From SKPH01 sp051748565 (GTDB lineage Bacteria; Bacillota; Dethiobacteria; DTU022): DNA of 56,070 bases. The stretch spans positions 1-56,070 of the forward strand of contig JBNJHN010000009.1 of NCBI GenBank assembly GCA_051748565.1, written 5' to 3'. The position numbers and the translations under genes are program-made. This document shows positions 1-8,243 of the stretch, piece after piece; positions within the stretch are counted from its first letter, which is position 1, and every line of letters starts with the position of its first letter. A model generated the notes under the pieces. The model did no database searches, was not told the origin of the DNA, and saw nothing but the letters and a program-made list of their open reading frames with translations.

Positions 1-57
1 CAAAAAATTATTTATTACTTCCAGGGCAGAGTGGTCAATTCTATATAGATCTTTCAT
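1..57 (-). CDS. 5' end of a divergent gene, cut by the window edge
   Basis: Reading leftward from an ATG at 57-55, 19 codons stay open to the window edge (starts MKDLYRIDHSALEVINNFL). A purine-rich AAGGGGG tract lies a few bases upstream of the ATG on the minus strand, a plausible ribosome binding site. The gene points away from the catabolic operon at 378, a common arrangement for a divergent regulator. The residues resemble the lead-in to some PAS-domain regulators, but this is too little sequence to assign a family. Confidence 0.4.
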   Translation of the reverse strand, partial: MKDLYRIDHSALEVINNFL

Positions 58-268
58 TAAAACCAACCCCCTTTTTTGTGGTGGGCAAGAAGCAATGGCA
101 CTGTTTAAGTGCTACATATTTTCCCTTAATGTCTTCAGCATATCATACCCAAAACAAGTAGTCTATAATCTACGTCCTAGTTAAATCCACGTACCAAAAA
201 TGTTATTATTTACATTTGATCTATATGCTTTCAAGTAAAATAAAAGGAATTAAATTTAACCTGTCTAA

Positions 269-277
269 TGATATAAT
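269..277 (+). promoter_or_regulatory. Candidate extended -10 promoter for the abfD operon
   Basis: TGATATAAT at 269-277 combines a perfect TATAAT with an upstream TG, an extended -10 element. No good -35 box lies 17 bases upstream, so the call rests on the extended -10 alone. It would give a leader of about 95 bases before the start at 378. The rest of 58-377 is AT-rich and shows no gene; a small GCACT/AGTGC inverted repeat sits at 97-111. Confidence 0.3.
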
Positions 278-377
278 AAGTCAAACATTGCAGCTCTTAT
301 AATTTTACCTGGTATTGTTACTATCCTTAATCTTAGCAGAGAACCGGAAAAAACCTCTTTGAATAAAAGGAGATCCT

Positions 378-1829
378 TTGAAAATGATGACAGTTGATCA
401 ATACCTTGATTCACTTCGACGAATCAACTTTAGGGTTTACATGTTTGGTGAAAGAGTCGGCAATATAGTCGATCATGCCATGATCAGGCCTTCCATTAAT
501 GCTGCAGCCAAGAGTTACGAACTTGATGATGACCCTTACACGGAAAGCTTACTGACGGCATCTTCCAGTTTAACCGGAAATAAGATTAATCGTTTTACCC
601 ATTTGCATCAAAGTTCGGATGATTTAATCAGCAAGGTCAAAATGCAGCGCATGCTGGGCCAAAAAACTGCAGCCTGTTTTCAGCGATGTGTAGGAATGGA
701 TGCTTTAAATGCTGTCGACAGCATTACATTTGAACTTGACCGCGATCTGGGCTTTGAATATCATCCACGGTTTCGCCGTTTTCTGCTTCATGTCCAGGAA
801 AACGACCTGGTTGTAGAAGGGGCGATGACCGATCCCAGGGGGGATCGTTCGCTGCGCCCCTCGCAGCAGGCCGATCCGGATTTGTACCTGCGTATTGTTC
901 GTAAGACGGATGACGGTATAATTGTCAGTGGGGCTAAAGCACACCAGACAGGAGCCCTGTCCGCCCATGAAATCCTGGTTTTGCCCACTCTGACCATGGG
1001 TGAGGAAGATGCCGATTATGCCGTCTGCTTCGCTGTTCCCAGTGGAACAGAGGGAATAACATATATATATGGCCGCCAATCTTGCGATACACGCAGGCTT
1101 GAAGGCGGGGTAATCGATGTCGGCAACTGCCGTTACGGCGGGCACGAATGCCTTGTAGTTTTTGAAAATGTTTTTATCCCATGGGAACGGGTTTTTATGT
1201 GCGGTGAATACCGGTATACGGGTTCTCTGGTCGAAAGATTTGCCGGCTATCATCGCCAGAGCTATGGCGGCTGTAAAGTCGGCGTAGGTGATGTATTGAT
1301 TGGGGCGGCAGCTCTGGCAGCTGAATACAACGGTGCCGCAGGGGCTTCGCATATTAAAGATAAGCTGATCGAGATGATTCATCTTAACGAAACTTTATTT
1401 GCCTGCGGGATTGCCTGTTCCAGCCAGGGTAAGCCCACTGCATCTGGGACTTATCTGATCGATATGCTTCTGGCCAATGTTTGCAAGCAAAACGTTACCC
1501 GTTTTCCTTACGAAATAGCCCGCCTGGCAGAGGATATCGCAGGCGGGTTAATGGTTACTCTGCCTTCAGAGAAGGATTACCGCCATCCCGAAATCGGAAA
1601 ATATATCGAAAAGTACCTCAAGGGTACTGAAAATGTTCCCACCGAGCATAGAATGAGGATTCTGCGTCTAATCGAAAATATAACTCTTGGCACTGCTGCC
1701 GTTGGCTATCGCACTGAATCAATGCACGGGGCCGGATCGCCCCAGGCTCAGCGGATTATGATTGGTCGTCAGGCTGATCTGGATCAGAAGAAGAATCTGG
1801 CCAGAATAATTGCCGGAATAGTCGATTAA
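378..1829 (+). CDS. abfD: 4-hydroxybutyryl-CoA dehydratase / vinylacetyl-CoA delta-isomerase
   Basis: The 483-aa protein belongs to the HpaB/acyl-CoA-dehydrogenase-like flavoprotein family. The family enzyme dehydrates 4-hydroxybutyryl-CoA to crotonyl-CoA through a ketyl radical, using FAD and a [4Fe-4S] cluster. All four cluster ligands known from the Clostridium aminobutyricum enzyme have equivalents: CFQRC (C100, C104) and HRQSYGGCK (H292, C299). The catalytic Tyr (Y296), Lys (K300) and Glu (E257) positions are also kept, which separates it from ordinary HpaB monooxygenases. AAGGAG at 367-372 fits a TTG start at 378 (5-base spacing); ATG at 384 is the alternative. It is the first gene of a run with an M20 amidohydrolase and a DUF1989 protein, suggesting catabolism of a GABA- or 4-hydroxybutyrate-yielding compound (inference). 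Confidence 0.9.
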   Translation: MKMMTVDQYLDSLRRINFRVYMFGERVGNIVDHAMIRPSINAAAKSYELDDDPYTESLLTASSSLTGNKINRFTHLHQSSDDLISKVKMQRMLGQKTAACFQRCVGMDALNAVDSITFELDRDLGFEYHPRFRRFLLHVQENDLVVEGAMTDPRGDRSLRPSQQADPDLYLRIVRKTDDGIIVSGAKAHQTGALSAHEILVLPTLTMGEEDADYAVCFAVPSGTEGITYIYGRQSCDTRRLEGGVIDVGNCRYGGHECLVVFENVFIPWERVFMCGEYRYTGSLVERFAGYHRQSYGGCKVGVGDVLIGAAALAAEYNGAAGASHIKDKLIEMIHLNETLFACGIACSSQGKPTASGTYLIDMLLANVCKQNVTRFPYEIARLAEDIAGGLMVTLPSEKDYRHPEIGKYIEKYLKGTENVPTEHRMRILRLIENITLGTAAVGYRTESMHGAGSPQAQRIMIGRQADLDQKKNLARIIAGIVD

Positions 1830-1868
1830 GGAAATTAATAATGAATTAATCATTTCAAGGAGGAAGCT

Positions 1869-3050
1869 GTGGATATTAATAAGGCTGTGCAGATGATCCA
1901 CCAGGATATAATAAAGTGGAGACGTAAATTGCACCAAATACCAGAAATAGGTTTTGAATTGGAAAAGACGTCCCGTTATCTCAGGGAATGCCTTGATCAA
2001 ATGGGCATTGCTTATCTCACAGCAGCTGAAACCGGCATTGTTGCCTTAGTAGAGGGTGGGAAACCCGGCCCGACCCTGGCATTCCGGGCTGACATGGATG
2101 CCCTGCCGATTACTGAAGAGACCGGCCTTACTTTTGCTTCATCGAATGGCAACATGCATGCCTGCGGCCATGATGCCCACATGGCTATGCTGCTTGGAAC
2201 GGCGAAAATCATTAACGGTATTCGTGAACGGTTAAGCGGAAACGTTAAACTTATATTCCAACCGGGAGAAGAAGGCTATGGTGGCGCCGGGCGGATGATT
2301 GCCGATGGCTGCCTGGAAAATCCTTCTGTTGATGCGATTACCGGTCTGCATGTCGGACAGATTTTCCCTGAGGTTAAGACCGGGCAGGTTGGTTATTGTG
2401 AAGGCCCGATTCTTGCTGCAGCTACCGCTTTTACAGTTACTGTAAGAGGTAAGAGCACTCACGGGGCTTTACCGCATCTTGGTGTCGATGCAATTACCAT
2501 TGCTGCGGAGATTATCCTGGCCTTACAGAAAATAATCAGTCGCGAAGTAGATCCTCTCAATTCTGCTGTTCTAACCGTTGGTAAAATAAGTGGTGGGGAG
2601 GCCTTGAATATTATTACTCCCCGGGTAATCTTTAGTGGCGATTTCCGTACACTTCGTGAAGCAGACCGTAAATTTATTACCGAACGAATAGAAGCAATTT
2701 GTCATTCAGTAGCTAAAGCGAACCGGGCTGAGGTTGAAGTTGAAATCCTGGGGGGCTATCCACCCACTGTGAACGATCCGGAATTTACAAGAAAGGTTGT
2801 CCATGCTGCGTCAAAGATAATCGGTTCGGATCAGATAATTGAAATAAAAAAGCCTAATATGGGTACAGAAGATATGTCTCTGTATCTTGAAAAAGTGCCC
2901 GGTGCTTATTTTGTGATCGGCACCGGTAATCCCGATAAAGGAATTACATACCCGCACCATAACTCAAAGTTTGATCTGGATGAAGACACACTCTGGATTG
3001 GACCGGCAATTTTTTGTCAAATTGCCCTGGACTATCTGGAATTCATTTAA
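1869..3050 (+). CDS. M20 family metallo-amidohydrolase (hippurate/N-acyl-amino-acid hydrolase type)
   Basis: The 393-aa protein has the M20D layout: N-terminal RRKLHQIPEIGFE, the metal site DMDALPI then HACGHDAHM (C99, H101), the catalytic FQPGEEGYGGA segment and a dimerisation domain beginning near TVRGKSTHGALPH. Family members cleave the amide bond of N-acyl amino acids such as hippurate or indoleacetyl-amino acids; the substrate cannot be read from sequence. A strong AAGGAGG at 1857-1863 lies 5 bases before the GTG start. It follows abfD by 39 bases and precedes the DUF1989 gene, so all three are likely co-transcribed. It may release an amino or hydroxy acid that enters the CoA-dependent route (inference). 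Confidence 0.88.
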   Translation: MDINKAVQMIHQDIIKWRRKLHQIPEIGFELEKTSRYLRECLDQMGIAYLTAAETGIVALVEGGKPGPTLAFRADMDALPITEETGLTFASSNGNMHACGHDAHMAMLLGTAKIINGIRERLSGNVKLIFQPGEEGYGGAGRMIADGCLENPSVDAITGLHVGQIFPEVKTGQVGYCEGPILAAATAFTVTVRGKSTHGALPHLGVDAITIAAEIILALQKIISREVDPLNSAVLTVGKISGGEALNIITPRVIFSGDFRTLREADRKFITERIEAICHSVAKANRAEVEVEILGGYPPTVNDPEFTRKVVHAASKIIGSDQIIEIKKPNMGTEDMSLYLEKVPGAYFVIGTGNPDKGITYPHHNSKFDLDEDTLWIGPAIFCQIALDYLEFI

Positions 3051-3119
3051 AAAGGCATTACCGGAAAACTTACATATAGCTGAATGGAATAGCTTTTTAA
3101 AAAGGAGATATTCAGTAAA

Positions 3120-3731
3120 ATGAAAGACCAGGTAAAGCAGGTAATAGTAATTCCTCCTCAGAGTGGCGCTGCCGTTAATCTCAATAAGAAGGAGAGATTG
3201 AGAGTAATTGATTTGGAAGGCAGGCAGGTTGCCGATCTTCTGGCATATAACTGGTATGACCCACGTGAATATCTTTCAACAGCGGCAACGATTGATGTTA
3301 ACGGTTCATTAAATATTTACCGGGAGGACTGTCTTTATTCCAACAAGTATAAACCGATGCTTCTTTTAATCGAAGATACGGTAGGAAGGCATGACCTTTT
3401 GCATCCCCCGTGCAGGCCGGAGATGTATAAAAAACAGTATGGGATAAATGTTCAGCATCCAAGCTGTTTTGAAAACTTTGCCCGGCTGTTAATGGAATAT
3501 GGACTGGACGATACATTTATCTATACCCCCTTAAACATATTCATGAATACGCATGTGCGCAATGACGAAATGTTAGAAATTAAAAGGCCGGTTTCCAGGC
3601 CTGATGACTATATTTTGCTTGAAGCTTTGATGGATCTGCTCGTGGTAGTTACAGCATGCTCTGTTGCCGAAAGTAATTGTAATGATTACAATCCAACGTC
3701 GATTAGAATAGAGATTTTGGCACAATTTTAA
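3120..3731 (+). CDS. DUF1989 / urea-carboxylase-associated family protein
   Basis: The 203-aa protein shows the DUF1989 pattern: VIDLEGRQVADLLAY near residues 29-43, REYLSTAAT near 49-57, HPPCRPEMY, HPSCFENF and a C-terminal TACSVAESNCND. Relatives UAAP1/2 accompany urea/guanidine carboxylase, and the CgdA/CgdB pair of this family is a carboxyguanidine deiminase. No carboxylase or second DUF1989 subunit is present here, so a different C-N hydrolysis substrate is likely. Conserved Cys and His residues suggest a metal site (inference). AAAAAGGAG precedes the ATG. The gene lies 69 bases after the amidohydrolase, in the same direction. Confidence 0.72.
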   Translation: MKDQVKQVIVIPPQSGAAVNLNKKERLRVIDLEGRQVADLLAYNWYDPREYLSTAATIDVNGSLNIYREDCLYSNKYKPMLLLIEDTVGRHDLLHPPCRPEMYKKQYGINVQHPSCFENFARLLMEYGLDDTFIYTPLNIFMNTHVRNDEMLEIKRPVSRPDDYILLEALMDLLVVVTACSVAESNCNDYNPTSIRIEILAQF

Positions 3732-3764
3732 AGCGGACATCCATTATGAAAGGAGAGTTAGAAA

Positions 3765-4595
3765 ATGTTACAAGCTGCAGATTTTTTCGATCTCACAGAT
3801 AATCGCTTTGCCCCGCTTTTTAAAGATAGCGCTTATGTCTGGGAAAGTTTAAACAATATAAAACCATTTATCAAGGAATACCTTCAACCAAATGTAAAAA
3901 AATTACGAAATGGAAACACGTTAATCGAGAAGACACTGGTTATTTATAAAGACCAGCTGCTTGCTTCAGGTTTTACACTTGACAACATGGGAAAGAAAAC
4001 ATTAGTTTTTATGGATGGGGTTTTGCTGGAAGAGGCGAGTATTATCTATGCCGGTGCCTGTCTGATGGATGAAGAGATCTATATCGGAAGGAATGTTTTG
4101 ATTGAACCTTCGGCCCTGGTCAAAGGGCCAACTTATATCGGTGATGGCACTGAGATTAGACATGGAGCATACATTCGGGGTGATGTCCTTATTGGAGATA
4201 ACTGTGTTGTAGGGCATACCACAGAAATAAAATCCTCTGTGATGCTGGGAGGCAGCAAAGCCGGCCATTTTGCTTATATCGGTGACAGTATCCTGGGCAG
4301 GGTAAACCTGGGAGCGGGAACAAAGCTGGCAAATCTGAAGATGGTTGATTCCCAGGTTGTCTTGAAGATTGATAATAATCTTTATGAAACCGGTCTGCGA
4401 AAATTTGGTGCAATCATCGCCGATGATGTGGAAACCGGTTGCAACAGCGTGACTGCTCCTGGGACTTTATTGGGCAAAAATGTTCTACTTTATCCCAACG
4501 GTACCGCACGTGGTTATTATTCTCCTGGAACTATTATAAAAGTAAGGCAAGATCAGGAATATAGTAAAATAAGGCAGAAAAGCGTTAATGGATAG
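3765..4595 (+). CDS. Left-handed beta-helix acyltransferase-like protein (GlmU C-terminal type)
   Basis: The 276-aa protein has a roughly 60-residue N-terminal lead (DFFDL...VWESLNNIKPFI) and then hexapeptide repeats of the left-handed beta-helix type from about residue 85. The stretch GGSKAGHFAYIGDSILG followed by VNLGAGT matches the GlmU acetyltransferase signature for glucosamine-1-phosphate N-acetylation. The GlmU pyrophosphorylase Rossmann domain is absent. Related proteins are often annotated as nucleotidyltransferase-associated or UDP-GlcNAc pyrophosphorylase-like. AAAGGAG precedes the ATG. The gene overlaps the next one by 8 bases, and nagB follows, so an amino-sugar phosphate role is likely; the exact substrate is not shown. 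Confidence 0.7.
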   Translation: MLQAADFFDLTDNRFAPLFKDSAYVWESLNNIKPFIKEYLQPNVKKLRNGNTLIEKTLVIYKDQLLASGFTLDNMGKKTLVFMDGVLLEEASIIYAGACLMDEEIYIGRNVLIEPSALVKGPTYIGDGTEIRHGAYIRGDVLIGDNCVVGHTTEIKSSVMLGGSKAGHFAYIGDSILGRVNLGAGTKLANLKMVDSQVVLKIDNNLYETGLRKFGAIIADDVETGCNSVTAPGTLLGKNVLLYPNGTARGYYSPGTIIKVRQDQEYSKIRQKSVNG

Positions 4596-5487
4596 AGTAT
4601 TAACTATTCTGGCAGAAAAAGGACCTTTAACCGGCAAAGATTTAGTTCTGGAAACCGGGATGTCAATTTTGAACTCCTGGAGAATTTGCCTTAAATCGGG
4701 AAAAATTATAACCCGAATTGCCGGGAAAAGATATTTGCGCCTTGATCAGAAAGTTGAAGGTTATGCCCGTCTCTCTCCCTCAATTATGAGAGAATTTCTG
4801 AACTATACAATTGTCGGCCTGGCAACAGATAAGCCTGCCATAGATGCTCAGGCGTACAATTTAGAAAAGGCGCTTGCTGAAATAAGCGAGAAAAAGATTG
4901 GTTTGGCCCGGGACACGATTACCCGCCTGGTTGAGAATCACCAGGATCGGGATGTTATTAAAGGAAAGGTCTCTTTTATTATTGCCGGTGATGTTGTTTT
5001 TAATATGGCCCACACTGAGCCGAGGCCGGAGTCTTCAACCGGTGAACTGGTCAAAGGTTCGGATCTTGATATTATTACTATTGCGGATGGTTTACCTGCT
5101 CAACTGCTTAAAAGTCTCGATACTGTCCTTTATAAAGAAAAATATAACTTATTAATGAATCCGGTTTCCAAAGAAGAAATAGATTACATAATTAAAGACC
5201 TGGAAGCTGTACGGGAACAGCTACAATTCAAAAACTTTAAAGCAATGGTTGCTTCGAAAATCTTGGAAGAAGGTAAATATCTTTACGGAAGTCTCAGTCT
5301 GTTTGAGCAGATCAAAAAGTTGATTGTGGATAATTGCATACCGGAAAAGATACGATTGCTGGAAGAAAAAGCCTATATCAATCGTGTAGCGGCTGAACAT
5401 TCCTTGTTGTCTGCTGATGATACGGAGGATCATGATCAATTGATGGCATTGTTTTATACCACCGAAGAAAAAGAAGAAATATTCTAG
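4588..5487 (+). CDS. Uncharacterised protein: winged-helix-like N-terminus plus nucleotidyltransferase-like core
   Basis: I do not recognise a named family. The first 55 residues of the 299-aa protein look like a small helix-turn-helix (LTILAEKGPLTGKDLVLETG, then a wing-like KIITRIAGKRYLRL). The middle has FIIAGDVVFN and ELVKGSDLDIITI around residues 130-165. The GSDLD (G157, S158, D159, D161) resembles the second half of the polymerase-beta/MNT nucleotidyltransferase motif, but the canonical GS at its start is not clear. The C-terminal half is helical and charged. It overlaps the hexapeptide gene by 8 bases and precedes nagB by 24, so the three form a tight unit. It may be a sugar-linked nucleotidyltransferase or a regulator (inference). 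Confidence 0.6.
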   Translation: MDRVLTILAEKGPLTGKDLVLETGMSILNSWRICLKSGKIITRIAGKRYLRLDQKVEGYARLSPSIMREFLNYTIVGLATDKPAIDAQAYNLEKALAEISEKKIGLARDTITRLVENHQDRDVIKGKVSFIIAGDVVFNMAHTEPRPESSTGELVKGSDLDIITIADGLPAQLLKSLDTVLYKEKYNLLMNPVSKEEIDYIIKDLEAVREQLQFKNFKAMVASKILEEGKYLYGSLSLFEQIKKLIVDNCIPEKIRLLEEKAYINRVAAEHSLLSADDTEDHDQLMALFYTTEEKEEIF

Positions 5488-5511
5488 ATTTTGTGAGGAG
5501 CTGGTGAAATA

Positions 5512-6240
5512 GTGGATATTAATGTAGTTGATAATTACAGTGAACTTAGTGAAAAGGCGGCGGCTATTGTAGTTAATGAAGTGAATTGCCGGCCGGACAC
5601 TGTGCTTGGCCTGGCTACCGGTTCTACTCCGGAAGGAATGTATGCTCAACTTGTTAAAAAATATCAGGAAAGGAAAGTTGATTTCAGCGATTTGATAACC
5701 TTCAACCTCGATGAATATTCCGGTTTATCAACTGAGCATCCTCAGAGTTATCATTATTACATGCATAAACATTTTTTTGACCATATCAATATCAAGTCTC
5801 ACAATATAAACATTCCTCATTCTGAGGATCGAGATATTGCCCATGCCTGCGGGGAATATGACAGGAAAATTATAGAAGCAGGTGGTATTAATTTGCAAAT
5901 TCTGGGGATAGGAGTTAACGGGCATATCGGATTTAACGAGCCGGCCGAACACCTGAATACCGGAACCCACCTTGTTGATTTGAGTGATGAAACGATTGCG
6001 GCCAACAGCCGTTTTTTTAATTCCCGGGATGATGTGCCATACCAGGCGATAACCATGGGGGTTGGCTCTATTATGCATGCGGAAAAAATCCTGGTAATGG
6101 CCTGTGGAAAAAATAAAGCCCGGGCCATTCAGTTAATGTGCTGCGGTAAGGTGACCACCAACCTTCCGGCGTCTTTGCTGCAGCTTCATCGCTGTGTAAC
6201 TCTTCTTTTAGACAGGGAAGCAGCTTCGCTGCTCGAATAA
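5512..6240 (+). CDS. nagB: Glucosamine-6-phosphate deaminase
   Basis: NagB converts glucosamine-6-phosphate to fructose-6-phosphate and ammonia in the cytosol. The 242-aa protein is of normal family length. It shows the phosphate loop GLATGSTPEGMY, the FNLDEYSGL segment with the catalytic Asp, and LGIGVNGHIGFNEPA. The GTG start lies after GTGAGGAGCTGG, a good ribosome binding site. It is the last gene of the hexapeptide/NT-like/nagB unit, which suggests amino-sugar turnover. No nagA or PTS gene is present nearby. Confidence 0.95.
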   Translation: MDINVVDNYSELSEKAAAIVVNEVNCRPDTVLGLATGSTPEGMYAQLVKKYQERKVDFSDLITFNLDEYSGLSTEHPQSYHYYMHKHFFDHINIKSHNINIPHSEDRDIAHACGEYDRKIIEAGGINLQILGIGVNGHIGFNEPAEHLNTGTHLVDLSDETIAANSRFFNSRDDVPYQAITMGVGSIMHAEKILVMACGKNKARAIQLMCCGKVTTNLPASLLQLHRCVTLLLDREAASLLE

Positions 6241-6324
6241 TTTTTATCTTGGGAAAGAAGCTACCCTTTTTATATAAATAAGCCTGGTTGGAGGTCTATA
6301 GCTTTTATGATATATTATTAATGC

Positions 6325-6338
6325 ATGGCAATTGCCAT
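6325..6338. repeat. Perfect 14-bp palindrome upstream of the glutaredoxin gene
   Basis: ATGGCAATTGCCAT is fully self-complementary. It lies in the 202-base gap between nagB and the glutaredoxin gene, about 105 bases before the latter, just downstream of an AT-rich TATATTATTA tract. Its position would suit an operator, but no regulator is identified and it could be chance. Confidence 0.3.
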
Positions 6339-6442
6339 TTCTTCGGCAGAGCATGCCAGTTCGAACTCAACATGTTAAGCTTGTAATTTTGCATAATATT
6401 TTATTTAATGAAGTTTAAATATTTGAAAAGAGGTGCATATTA

Positions 6443-6691
6443 ATGGTAAAAGTTTATTCACTTAGTACATGTCCCTGGTGCAAGAAGGTTAAGAAGTATC
6501 TTGATGATAATAATGTGCAGTATGATGTTGTCGAAGTCGATTTGGCCAAGGGTGAGGAGCAGAAGAAAGCCCTGGAGGAAGTAGAAAAACTCACCGGCAA
6601 GCGCTCTTTTCCGGTAACTGTAATAAATGAAAAAGCAATTACCGGCTTTAAACAGGAGGAGATTGAAGGGGCGCTTAAAGATGAAGAATAA
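6443..6691 (+). CDS. Glutaredoxin-like / NrdH-type small thiol oxidoreductase
   Basis: The 82-aa protein has a thioredoxin fold with CPWCKK (CxxC) at residues 10-15, the TGKRSFPVTVINEK cis-Pro segment and a C-terminal GFKQEEIEGAL. Length and pattern fit short glutaredoxins such as NrdH or the glutaredoxin-like proteins of anaerobes. The ATG follows GAGGTG. Its last bases overlap the start of the FTR-like gene, so the two are translationally coupled; the partner is a plausible electron donor (inference). Confidence 0.85.
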   Translation: MVKVYSLSTCPWCKKVKKYLDDNNVQYDVVEVDLAKGEEQKKALEEVEKLTGKRSFPVTVINEKAITGFKQEEIEGALKDEE

Positions 6692-7055
6692 AATATATTG
6701 TGAGGTATGCCTTCTTTCATTTATTCACAAAGGTGAAATTGAAACCGGGCAGGTTGTTACCTGTACAATTTGCGGTGCTGAATTGGAAATAAAATCAATC
6801 GATCCTGAACTAACTGCTAGCCGGTTAGTCCAGGTTCCGGAAACGGAGATTCGCAAGCGTTCCGAGAACTTTGCCCGTCTGCGTGGTTATACCTTTAATG
6901 AGGATAAAGAATTGGTTATCGAAGGATTAATTGAAAAAAATAAACTCTTTGGTGATTTTTATTGTCCCTGCCGGTTTGAGAATATCCCGGAGAATGTTTG
7001 TCCCTGCCTTGCTACCCGTATGAATGAAGTACGCAAGCTGGGGCACTGTTACTGA
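6681..7055 (+). CDS. Ferredoxin-thioredoxin reductase catalytic-chain-like protein with N-terminal zinc-ribbon-like segment
   Basis: The ATG at 6681 lies inside the glutaredoxin stop region and gives 124 aa; an upstream in-frame ATG at 6627 would read through the glutaredoxin gene and is not used. The N-terminus has CEVC and CTIC, a possible zinc or rubredoxin-like knuckle. The C-terminus has FYCPCRF, CPCLATR and GHCY, the [4Fe-4S]/disulfide arrangement of FTR catalytic subunits. The two CPC motifs are 9 residues apart, closer than in plant-type FTR. Such proteins pass electrons from ferredoxin to a disulfide. The coupled glutaredoxin is the obvious partner (inference). Confidence 0.8.
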   Translation: MKNKIYCEVCLLSFIHKGEIETGQVVTCTICGAELEIKSIDPELTASRLVQVPETEIRKRSENFARLRGYTFNEDKELVIEGLIEKNKLFGDFYCPCRFENIPENVCPCLATRMNEVRKLGHCY

Positions 7056-7248
7056 AATCTTTTTCACTTGAAGGAGTGAGTTTCACTTCATTACCGGTAT
7101 TGCTGACAGTAAAACAGGCATATATAAAAGAGTGTGGGATTGATAAGAAAATTTGAAATTTAAAATAGCCATTTGGGAGAAAAAAAGGTTGCCCGGATCC
7201 TTGAAGGTGGTCAGCTGAAAAAATGCTATAGTGTCGGAGGAATTGACG

Positions 7249-8190
7249 ATGAAGATCGATTTTGTCCGGGGGCACATGGGTGGAAATTTAATTATTCTGC
7301 TTCGTGGTGATCAGGTTCCTATTGGCCGGGAGCTGGAGACAGCTGTCCAACTGATGGGGCCAAATTATCTTTATGCTCACGAAGCCGGCATCCTTTACCC
7401 GGCGATAAATGAGCGAGAGATTGAAGTAAAAATAGCTGAGCCGACTTTGCCCAGCTTTATAAGTGCCTGCGGCGGGTTAACCCAGGTTCTCGGAGCTGCT
7501 CTGGTTGAAACGGATCTTGGGAAATTATTCGGTATTGATCAGGCTAATGCTTCTGCCGAGGTTTTACTCCAGACAGACTGCGGTTCGATGACACTAAGTA
7601 TAGAGCGGCATGAACGCAAAGCTCTGCGTATCAGAACGAACATGGAATGTTTTGTTAATGAATGTTATGAACATGGTGTAAGCCGGGAGGTATACAGGGG
7701 TGTCGAAGTAATGCGGGCAGGCAAGTTCCTGGTAGTGAATGCAGATAACTTTAAAAAAGTTTATCCGGCAGCAGATTTTATAACCTGGGATAAACAAACC
7801 CGCAGAAATCTTCTGGATATTCAGCATGACTTTCAGGAAAAGACCGGTGAGGTAGAACCAAATGTTACTTTATATGACTGGCATCCTGAACATGGTGGTC
7901 ATCTCAGGGCAGTTTTTCCCCATTATGTAGAGAGTAACGTTATAGAACCTTCCTGCGGAACAGGTTCGGTTGCTCTTGGTCTTGCTGTTACAGCTTGTGA
8001 TGAACTGCATCACCTTATAGCAGATGACAATGGTCAGGTAATATTAAATATTGAATCAGGTGGTGGTGATGAACTCGGTGGCCCGGAAATTACTTCCCTC
8101 GAAATGAATATCGATTCAGGAGAGGTTAAATCTGCAGCATTTTCACACAGCCGGGTCGAGATTACTGCAGTAGGCCAGGTTTTTTTATGA
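7249..8190 (+). CDS. Diaminopimelate epimerase-fold protein (DapF-like, substrate unknown)
   Basis: GGAGG at 7236-7240 is 8 bases before the ATG at 7249, which is preferred over a GTG at 7231 that precedes that site. The 313-aa protein has the two half-site cysteines of the DapF/PLP-independent racemase fold: SACGGLTQ (C74) and EPSCGTGSVALG (C236). The first Cys motif departs from the usual CGNG of true DapF, so the substrate may not be diaminopimelate. It stands alone between the redox pair and an intrinsic terminator. PrpF- or PhzF-like functions are less likely because the second motif is very DapF-like. Confidence 0.7.
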   Translation: MKIDFVRGHMGGNLIILLRGDQVPIGRELETAVQLMGPNYLYAHEAGILYPAINEREIEVKIAEPTLPSFISACGGLTQVLGAALVETDLGKLFGIDQANASAEVLLQTDCGSMTLSIERHERKALRIRTNMECFVNECYEHGVSREVYRGVEVMRAGKFLVVNADNFKKVYPAADFITWDKQTRRNLLDIQHDFQEKTGEVEPNVTLYDWHPEHGGHLRAVFPHYVESNVIEPSCGTGSVALGLAVTACDELHHLIADDNGQVILNIESGGGDELGGPEITSLEMNIDSGEVKSAAFSHSRVEITAVGQVFL

Positions 8191-8216
8191 TCGCTTCTTT
8201 AGCAGTGTTAAGAAAG

Positions 8217-8243
8217 AAACCGGCTCTCGCAGGCCGGTTTTTT
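8217..8243 (+). terminator. Intrinsic terminator after the DapF-like gene
   Basis: An 8-bp perfect stem, AAACCGGC at 8217-8224 with GCCGGTTT at 8233-8240, has an 8-base loop and runs into a T tract. It lies 27 bases after the stop codon. Confidence 0.85.

Noticed and set aside
95..112. TGGCAC...TGC resembling a sigma-54 promoter upstream of abfD
   Set aside because: The GG and GC dinucleotides are 12 bases apart instead of the required 10.
705..1382. 225-aa minus-strand reading frame
   Set aside because: Antisense to abfD, which carries complete family motifs; no ribosome binding site or family similarity.
7076..7156. 27-codon frame starting GTG between the FTR-like and DapF-like genes
   Set aside because: The GTG lies on top of the purine-rich tract, with no spacing, and the product has no recognisable features.
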